A stretch of DNA of 16,852 bases, from the NCBI GenBank assembly GCA_964600845.1, contig CAZRJW010000026.1:1-16852 (forward strand), given 5' to 3'. A program made the position numbers and the translations under genes. Positions 12,169-16,852 of the stretch are shown in pieces (positions within the stretch are counted from its first letter, which is position 1; each line of letters opens with the position of its first letter). The notes beneath the pieces were generated by a model that saw only the letters and a program-made list of their open reading frames with translations, was not told where the DNA came from and did no database searches. Origin of the DNA: JAGOTP01 sp964600845 (GTDB taxonomy: Bacteria > Patescibacteriota > Patescibacteriia > 2-12-FULL-60-25).

Positions 12169-13181
12169 TGCCCTCCCGTCCCTCTGGTCTTGGTCGAGGT
12201 TTAGGCGCCATTATCCCGCCTAAGGTTCCGACCGGTATGCCGTCCTCGGGACCTGCCCCTGTTCAGGCTCCAGCACCCGATTCATCGCCCTCAGTAGTTG
12301 AGAGCGCTGTTTCGTCTTCCGCGAACCCAGAACGCGTTGAGGTGCCACCAGTTAACCTTCCTGTTCAGGAGCGTGTGGTTGTGGAGGAGGCGCCACCTGC
12401 TGATGGTCGGATGCATGTTCGTCACATCTCGCTTGACCTCATCAAGCGCAACCCGTTCCAGCCTCGTACCAACTTTTCTCATGATGAGTTGGAAGAGTTG
12501 ATGGGGAGTATTAAAGAGCATGGCTTATTGCAGCCGTTGGTCGTACTGCCCGCGAGTCCGGATGGAACCTATCAATTGATCGCGGGTGAGCGTCGTTTTC
12601 GCGCGATGTCGATTTTGGGTGAGAAAACGGCCCCAGTCATTATTCGAGAAGCAACAGAGCAGCAGCAGCTTGAAATCGCCATCATCGAGAACATCCAGCG
12701 CCAAGATTTGAATGCCTTAGAAGAAGCGACTGCCTATGCGCGTTTGGCAGATGAGTTTGGTCTGACACAGGAAGAGATCGCCTTAAAGGTAGGGAAGAGC
12801 CGTTCTCAGGTCGCGAATACGATTCGCTTGCTTGTTCTGCCAAAAGAAATTCGTGATGCCGTTGTTGAGGGAAAAATCAGCGCCTCCAACGCACGTACGC
12901 TGCTTGCACTCGCAACCGATGAAGAGCGTTTGAAACTGTTCCGCACGCTCGTCAATGAAGGCTTGACCGTGCGTCAGGTAGAGGACCGCGTGTCTGTCCG
13001 TCGTCCGTCAACGCTCAAAGATCCAAATATTTCTGATTTGGAATTCCGTCTACGTGATCAGTTACATTGCCGCGTAGAAATCCGCAAAAACGTCCGCGGT
13101 GCCGGAGAAGTGCGCTTACGCTTTGCTTCAGACGAAGAGTTGAAACGCTTGATTGTGCAGCTGAGTCAGGACGTGGGCTGA
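12165..13181 (+). CDS. parB: Chromosome partitioning protein ParB (CTPase clamp)
   Basis: ParB binds parS centromere sites, loads as a CTP-dependent sliding clamp and works with ParA in chromosome segregation. The 338-aa protein begins with the typical SGLGRGLGAIIP, followed by a Pro/Val/Ser-rich disordered stretch of about 65 residues. The N-terminal CTPase domain shows NPFQPR (96-101), GERRFRA (141-147) and ENIQRQDLN (from 175). A helix-turn-helix follows (LTQEEIALKVGKSRSQVANTIRLL) and then a C-terminal dimerisation region. ATG at 12165 or 12168 is possible; the first overlaps the preceding stop as ATGA. A weak CATATT lies 8 nt upstream. No parA is visible beside it, though the gap lies directly upstream. 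Confidence 0.95.
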   Translation: MMPSRPSGLGRGLGAIIPPKVPTGMPSSGPAPVQAPAPDSSPSVVESAVSSSANPERVEVPPVNLPVQERVVVEEAPPADGRMHVRHISLDLIKRNPFQPRTNFSHDELEELMGSIKEHGLLQPLVVLPASPDGTYQLIAGERRFRAMSILGEKTAPVIIREATEQQQLEIAIIENIQRQDLNALEEATAYARLADEFGLTQEEIALKVGKSRSQVANTIRLLVLPKEIRDAVVEGKISASNARTLLALATDEERLKLFRTLVNEGLTVRQVEDRVSVRRPSTLKDPNISDLEFRLRDQLHCRVEIRKNVRGAGEVRLRFASDEELKRLIVQLSQDVG

Positions 13182-13196
13182 ACGCGCTAGTGCGTT
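13181..13196. repeat. Short inverted repeat across the parB and rel stop codons
   Basis: AACGC (13181-13185) and GCGTT (13192-13196) flank GCTAGT. The convergent stop codons lie inside it, 5 nt apart. It has no T tract on either side, so it is a poor terminator. Confidence 0.35.
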
Positions 13197-14698
13197 GATC
13201 CAGGCAAAATTCCCTTGATCCACGTTCCGATGCGCGACTTGGCCATTTGGCGGATGCGCGCTTTTGCGTGACGGGTACGGACGTGTTTCATCCAATCTGG
13301 ATTTGGTCCTTTGCGGTTTTTGTCCGTCATGATTTCAATCATGTCGCCATTTTTGAGTGTCTGATCTACCGCGGCGACCTCTTCGTTCACCTTGGCTCCG
13401 GTGCAAGTATCACCAATCTGCGTGTGAATAGCATACGCGAAGTCGATGCAGCTGCTCCCCTCCGGTAGGTCAATGACATCACCTTGTGGAGTGAAGACAA
13501 AAATTCGATTTTGAAAAGCGTCAATTTTCATCTCTTCCAGGGTGTGAAGCTTATCTTTTTTGTCGCCTAACTCTTGCTGTAGGGCGGCTAAATCAGCTAC
13601 CCAGTTTGGCGCCTGGTTGGTATTGGGTTCAGAGCGCTTGCCATTTTCATCGTAGGCCCAGTGAGCGGCAATTCCATATTCGTTTTCTGCATGCATGGCA
13701 CGCGTGCGGATTTGAAATTCTACAATCTCGCCTTGTTCACAAAAGACGGTCGTGTGCAGCGAACGATAGCCGTTTGGTTTAGGCTGAGCGATGTAGTCTT
13801 TAATGCGTCCTTTGAGCGGAGTCCACTTTCCGTGGATAATGCCAAGAACACTGTAGCAGTCTGCAACGGTCGGGACGATTACGCGCAAGGCGATGATGTC
13901 GTAGACGCGGGCGATGTTACGCTCATTTTTTACAAGCTTCTTGTAGAGCGAATAAAGATGTTTTGCACGGCCATGAACATCATGAAACGTGATGTGATTT
14001 TCTTGGAGGGTTAATTTTGTTTGTTCGATCACGTGGTCGACATATTCTTGTTTGTTATTTCGAGCCGTTTGCGCGATCTCTTTTGCCCATTCGTACTCTT
14101 TAGGATAGACGTATTTGAATGCGGCGTCTTCAAGCTTGCCCTTCATTTCTCCCATACCGAGGCGGTTGGCAATCGGGGCGTAGATTTCAAGTGATTCCAA
14201 GGCGATGCGGAGCTGCTTTTTCTGCGGAATCGCGTCGAGTGTTTGAAGGTTGTGCAGGCGATCCGCGAATTTAATGAAAACGACACGCACGTCGGCCGCC
14301 ATTGCAAGGAACATCTTGCACAGGTTCTCGATATAGCGCTCCATGCCACGATATTTGATTTTGCTGAGTTTGGTAATGCCCTCGACCATGGAGCCGATAT
14401 CTTCTCCGAATTCTGTGTTGATGTCTTCAATCGTGCGAGAGGTATCTTCTGGAACATCATGCAAAAGACCGGCGACCAAAATCGGAACCGGCATATGCAT
14501 CTCGGCCAAGGTGCCCGCTGTCTGGAGCGGGTGCATGATGTAGGGCTCGCCGCTGGCACGCATCTGGCCTTTATGCGCCTCTTCAGCGAATGTAAACGCA
14601 TGGCGTACAAGGTCCGTATCGGCTGTCCGATCATTTTCTTGAACGAGTGTGCAGAGCTCATCAATCGTTTGGACAAAGCGTGGTTTGATGTTGGGCAT
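13187..14698 (-). CDS. rel: RelA/SpoT family (p)ppGpp synthetase/hydrolase, short form
   Basis: Stringent-response enzyme that makes and degrades (p)ppGpp. The 503-aa protein contains an HD hydrolase domain with RASGEPYIMHP, HDVPED (80-85) and FADRLHNLQT (Asp146, Asn150), so hydrolysis looks intact. The synthetase domain has YDIIALR with Asp267, GRIKDYIA (RXKD type, as in bifunctional enzymes) and EFQIRT with Glu327. The TGS domain (about 392-455) keeps AYAIHTQIGD. The protein stops soon after, without the helical, zinc-finger and ACT domains of the usual 700-740 aa enzymes. ATG 14698 was chosen over 14740 because TATACT ends 10 nt before it. parB converges on it, 5 nt away. Confidence 0.94.
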   Translation of the reverse strand: MPNIKPRFVQTIDELCTLVQENDRTADTDLVRHAFTFAEEAHKGQMRASGEPYIMHPLQTAGTLAEMHMPVPILVAGLLHDVPEDTSRTIEDINTEFGEDIGSMVEGITKLSKIKYRGMERYIENLCKMFLAMAADVRVVFIKFADRLHNLQTLDAIPQKKQLRIALESLEIYAPIANRLGMGEMKGKLEDAAFKYVYPKEYEWAKEIAQTARNNKQEYVDHVIEQTKLTLQENHITFHDVHGRAKHLYSLYKKLVKNERNIARVYDIIALRVIVPTVADCYSVLGIIHGKWTPLKGRIKDYIAQPKPNGYRSLHTTVFCEQGEIVEFQIRTRAMHAENEYGIAAHWAYDENGKRSEPNTNQAPNWVADLAALQQELGDKKDKLHTLEEMKIDAFQNRIFVFTPQGDVIDLPEGSSCIDFAYAIHTQIGDTCTGAKVNEEVAAVDQTLKNGDMIEIMTDKNRKGPNPDWMKHVRTRHAKARIRQMAKSRIGTWIKGILPGSTH

Positions 14699-14708
14699 AC
14701 GGATCAAG

Positions 14709-14714
14709 AGTATA
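14709..14714 (-). promoter_or_regulatory. -10 box of rel, nearly leaderless
   Basis: TATACT on the minus strand (14714-14709) ends 10 nt before ATG 14698. No Shine-Dalgarno sequence is present and the -35 region is weak. Confidence 0.55.
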
Positions 14715-14755
14715 GTAGGCCCCGCAAGCTGCTTAGGCAATCGTAGATAGGTAGA

Positions 14756-14791
14756 TACAAAATACCCACCGGTTAAGGTGGGTATTTTGTA
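14756..14791 (-). terminator. Terminator of tRNA-Lys
   Basis: A perfect 15-bp stem (14756-14770 with 14777-14791) around GGTTAA, directly touching the encoded CCA of the minus-strand tRNA. The arm ends in TATTTTGTA. Confidence 0.9.
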
Positions 14792-14867
<76 letters not shown>

Positions 14868-14891
14868 ATAGGGTTTCTTCGAAGCGCGGGC

Positions 14892-14920
14892 ATCATACCG
14901 GATCTTGCGTTCTCTTTCAA
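14892..14920 (-). promoter_or_regulatory. Promoter of tRNA-Lys
   Basis: On the minus strand TTGAAA (14920-14915), a 17-nt spacer and TATGAT (14897-14892), a near-consensus pair 24 nt before the tRNA. Confidence 0.7.
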
Positions 14921-14932
14921 GCCATCTTTTGC

Positions 14933-14938
14933 TACTAT
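14933..14938 (+). promoter_or_regulatory. Extended -10 box of the translin-family gene
   Basis: TGC precedes TACTAT (14933-14938), which ends 14 nt before ATG 14953. It is divergent from the tRNA-Lys promoter. No Shine-Dalgarno sequence is visible. Confidence 0.5.
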
Positions 14939-14952
14939 GCGGGCAATCGTCT

Positions 14953-15543
14953 ATGTCTATCCTTTCTGCGCGCATTCAGCGCCAAACCATCGAACGTCAG
15001 GGATCGCTGTCCAAACTCCGTCGCGAACTGCAGCAGTGCTCGGCCGAAGCCCTCTCGATGAGCAAGCGCTCGATTTTTGCCCTCCATCGCGAGGATCCTG
15101 AGGCCTCCGCTCGGGAGCTCGATATGGCTTCCCAGGCGATCGAACGCGGCTGGAAGGTGATTCAGCAGGAAACGCTTCTCATGCAGGAAGGTTCTTGGCG
15201 TGCGGCGCGTGAAGAATATGCCGAAGCTTCGTTACTCGCGGAGTACCTCAAAAAAGGATCGCTGCAAACGCACCCGGACAAAGACCGCGATCCAGATATT
15301 CTGATCGGAGGGTTGTCGGACTTCTTGGGTGAGCTCGTTCGTTTAGCCGTCCTCGCTGCAACGCGAGGAGACCGTGCCCCTATTGAGCAGTTTTACCAGG
15401 ATGCCGTTGAGCTGATGGATTTCTTGTTGCAGATGGATCTCACGGGGCACCTCCGCACGAAAGTGGACCAAGCGAAACAGCACGTCAAAAAGCTCGAAGA
15501 GATTCGCTACGATCTGTCCCTTCGCCGTTTGGATTCCAAATAA
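14953..15543 (+). CDS. Translin family RNA/ssDNA-binding protein (COG2178-like)
   Basis: The 196-aa all-helical protein matches the translin/TRAX family. It has an N-terminal helix with SMSKRSIFALHRED, a central EEYAEASLLAEYLKKG, the signature GGLSDFLGELVRLAV (119 onward, with Asp123 and Glu127), and a C-terminal HLRTKVDQAKQHVKKLEEIRYDLSLR in two parts. Eukaryotic translin-TRAX (C3PO) and its archaeal relatives bind RNA, and TRAX-type subunits cut it; acidic residues suitable for metal binding are present here, but nuclease activity is only a possibility. Such proteins are common in archaea and uncommon in most bacteria. ATG 14953 matches the family start and follows the -10 box. The glycosyltransferase gene begins 6 nt later. 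Confidence 0.85.
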   Translation: MSILSARIQRQTIERQGSLSKLRRELQQCSAEALSMSKRSIFALHREDPEASARELDMASQAIERGWKVIQQETLLMQEGSWRAAREEYAEASLLAEYLKKGSLQTHPDKDRDPDILIGGLSDFLGELVRLAVLAATRGDRAPIEQFYQDAVELMDFLLQMDLTGHLRTKVDQAKQHVKKLEEIRYDLSLRRLDSK

Positions 15544-15549
15544 GGACGT

Positions 15550-16710
15550 ATGCATCGTCCACGACGTGTTTTGTTGGTGTACGCGTTGCCGCACTCCGGC
15601 CACTCATCCGCCGCCGCTGCGCTTCAGGAGGAGCTGGAGCTTCAGGGATTCGAAGTCGAACAATATAACTTCCAAGAGCAGTGGAATCGTCTTGGGAAAA
15701 AAGCGGGGGACATGCAGAAGTGGATCGTCGAACATACGCCTTGGTTTTGGAAGCATGTACATGGAAACGAGGATTATGCAGGCGTGACGAAATTCGTGGT
15801 AGAAAATCTCACGCGTTGGGATATCACGGGGCTCTTTGCCAAAATCGAAGAATGTAAGCCGGATGTGGTGGTTGCGACGCATATGCTCCCGCTTCGTATG
15901 TTGGGCGAGGCGCGTATTTCGGGTCATCTCTCGATTCCAGTATTTGCCGTCACGACGGACCTCTGGGTGCATCGCTACTGGGCTCATCTTGGAGTTGATC
16001 GGTATTTTGCTTCAACGAAAGAGGCAAAAAAGAACTTAATGGAGTACGGAATCAGTCCCACGCGTATTCAAATCACTGGGATCCCACTGCGTTCCGCATT
16101 CACGCATCAAAAATCCCTTCCTCTCCGTCAGGCGCGGAAGCAGTTATCGCTCTCGCTTAAAAAACCACATGTAACAATTGCCGGCGGGACGCATGGGATT
16201 TTTCCGTTCCAAAAACTCTTGAAAAAGTTGTGGACGGAGCGGGCACGGGCAGCGTCTGTGCAGTGGACCTTTATCTTCGGCAACGATGAGAAGGCGTTGA
16301 AGAAAGCTTCAGCTTACGTGCGAAAACATCCGCTAGAGGGGGTGCGTTTGTTGGGGTTCACCAAAGAGATCGACAGCTACTTCTCCGCGAGCAATGCGGT
16401 TATCACAAAGCCAGGTGGGCTCACGACCTGCGAGGTTGTGTCTACCGGTATTCCACTCGTCCTGTGTGCACCGATTCCTGGCCAGGAGGAGGGGAATGCA
16501 CGTCTGTTGTGTGAAGCGGGTGCCGCGATTCGTCAGGATGATTCCGCGGAGCTTGTGACCGAGGTTTTACAGCTGCTCAAAAATGAGACGCGGATGAAGA
16601 CGCTGAAGAAAGCCGCGAAGCAGATGATCCCTGGAAAATCGGTGCAACGAATTACGGCAGCGATTGTCGTCTTTTTGGCCGGCTCGCCTTCTGATCGTCG
16701 AGCGGGGTAG
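15550..16710 (+). CDS. MurG-like glycosyltransferase, diacylglycerol glucosyltransferase/MGDG synthase type
   Basis: GT28-family, GT-B fold glycosyltransferase resembling UgtP and MGDG synthase, which transfer a sugar from a UDP-sugar to diacylglycerol at the membrane face. The 386-aa protein shows the N-terminal PHSGHSSAAAAL (Gly17, His18) and PDVVVATHMLP. VTTDLWVHRYW and TGIPLRSAF follow, and the donor-site motifs are KPGGLTTCE (287-295) and PIPGQEEGNA (308 onward). No signal peptide or transmembrane segment is evident, so it is probably a peripheral membrane enzyme. Acceptor and donor cannot be read from sequence; a glycolipid role is inferred. AAGGA overlapping the upstream stop may be a close-set ribosome binding site. 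It forms a unit with the translin-family gene. Confidence 0.87.
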   Translation: MHRPRRVLLVYALPHSGHSSAAAALQEELELQGFEVEQYNFQEQWNRLGKKAGDMQKWIVEHTPWFWKHVHGNEDYAGVTKFVVENLTRWDITGLFAKIEECKPDVVVATHMLPLRMLGEARISGHLSIPVFAVTTDLWVHRYWAHLGVDRYFASTKEAKKNLMEYGISPTRIQITGIPLRSAFTHQKSLPLRQARKQLSLSLKKPHVTIAGGTHGIFPFQKLLKKLWTERARAASVQWTFIFGNDEKALKKASAYVRKHPLEGVRLLGFTKEIDSYFSASNAVITKPGGLTTCEVVSTGIPLVLCAPIPGQEEGNARLLCEAGAAIRQDDSAELVTEVLQLLKNETRMKTLKKAAKQMIPGKSVQRITAAIVVFLAGSPSDRRAG

Positions 16711-16713
16711 TAT
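16708..16713 (+). promoter_or_regulatory. -10 box overlapping a stop codon
   Basis: TAGTAT (16708-16713) includes the TAG stop codon of the preceding gene and ends 8 nt before ATG 16722. No Shine-Dalgarno sequence is present. Confidence 0.4.
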
Positions 16714-16721
16714 CTATACGC

Positions 16722-16852
16722 ATGAAAACGCCCGCGAACCCACCATCTTCACCAGAGGTATTTGGGATCCCGATCCAGGGTGGATCGTTGGAAGAGATTT
16801 TGGCGTGGGCGTCGGATGAAACGAATACGGACGCAAAATGGATCGTTACCGC
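16722..16852 (+). CDS. Probable WecG/TagA/CpsF family glycosyltransferase (5' end only)
   Basis: Only 43 codons are present before the window ends. The segment VFGIPIQGGSLEEILAWA followed by KWIVT fits the N-terminus of the WecG/TagA/CpsF family, which typically reads as a short GVPV-like strand, a SLEE helix and then an IVT strand. Family members add N-acetylmannosamine or related sugars in teichoic acid, enterobacterial common antigen or capsule synthesis. Position after a lipid glycosyltransferase supports an envelope role. The assignment rests on a short stretch. Confidence 0.55.
   Translation, partial: MKTPANPPSSPEVFGIPIQGGSLEEILAWASDETNTDAKWIVT

Noticed and set aside
14243..14746. 167-aa plus-strand reading frame opposite rel
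   Set aside because: The minus strand encodes all RelA/SpoT motifs; this is an antisense shadow.

Overview
The window looks like a piece of a small, streamlined bacterial chromosome. The most likely source is the Candidate Phyla Radiation (Patescibacteria, Parcubacteria-like). This is inferred from gene content and style, not from a marker phylogeny. Pointers are compact housekeeping proteins (AspRS without its GAD domain, a RelA/SpoT protein ending just after TGS), tight head-to-tail genes, several membrane-anchored proteins of unknown function, a CPZ-style KefB/TrkA-N antiporter, and a translin-family protein beside a MurG-like lipid glycosyltransferase. One run of exactly 100 N (12030-12129) marks a scaffold gap.

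Layout. 1-956: a lone GC-rich gene for a DeoC-like (beta/alpha)8 protein whose catalytic residues are all replaced, with its own promoter and a terminator. 989-4063: asnS, then two membrane-anchored extracytoplasmic proteins of unknown function. 4077-7769: a four-gene unit aspS-scpA-scpB-D,D-carboxypeptidase with 5-7 nt spacers. 7780-8040: a structured non-coding leader of two stem-loops, then a CAT-anticodon tRNA and terminator. 8065-8672 (minus): a proline-rich protein of unknown function. 8689-9211: a small YdjM-like membrane hydrolase. 9224-9380: initiator tRNA and terminator. 9411-10092 (minus): an unknown 183-aa protein. 10111-10276 (minus): tRNA-Leu(CAA). 10320-13181: KefB-like antiporter with TrkA-N domain (interrupted by the gap), overlapping parB. 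13187-14714 (minus): a RelA/SpoT homologue. 14756-14920 (minus): tRNA-Lys(TTT). 14933-16852: translin-family protein, diacylglycerol glycosyltransferase-like protein, and the start of a probable WecG/TagA/CpsF glycosyltransferase.

Together the genes cover translation (two aminoacyl-tRNA synthetases, four tRNAs), chromosome organisation and segregation (ScpA, ScpB, ParB), envelope building (carboxypeptidase, two glycosyltransferases), ion homeostasis and the stringent response.

The most striking pattern is in gene starts. Most housekeeping transcription units have a TATAAT-like -10 box ending only 8-14 nt before ATG and no Shine-Dalgarno sequence, which predicts leaderless or nearly leaderless mRNAs. 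Three isolated GC-rich genes without clear housekeeping roles (125-871, 8117-8569, 9459-10010) behave differently: full -35/-10 promoters, about 45-70 nt leaders, a Shine-Dalgarno sequence and a strong downstream hairpin. The initiator tRNA is also unusual, with C33 in place of U33 and an A1:A72 mismatch.
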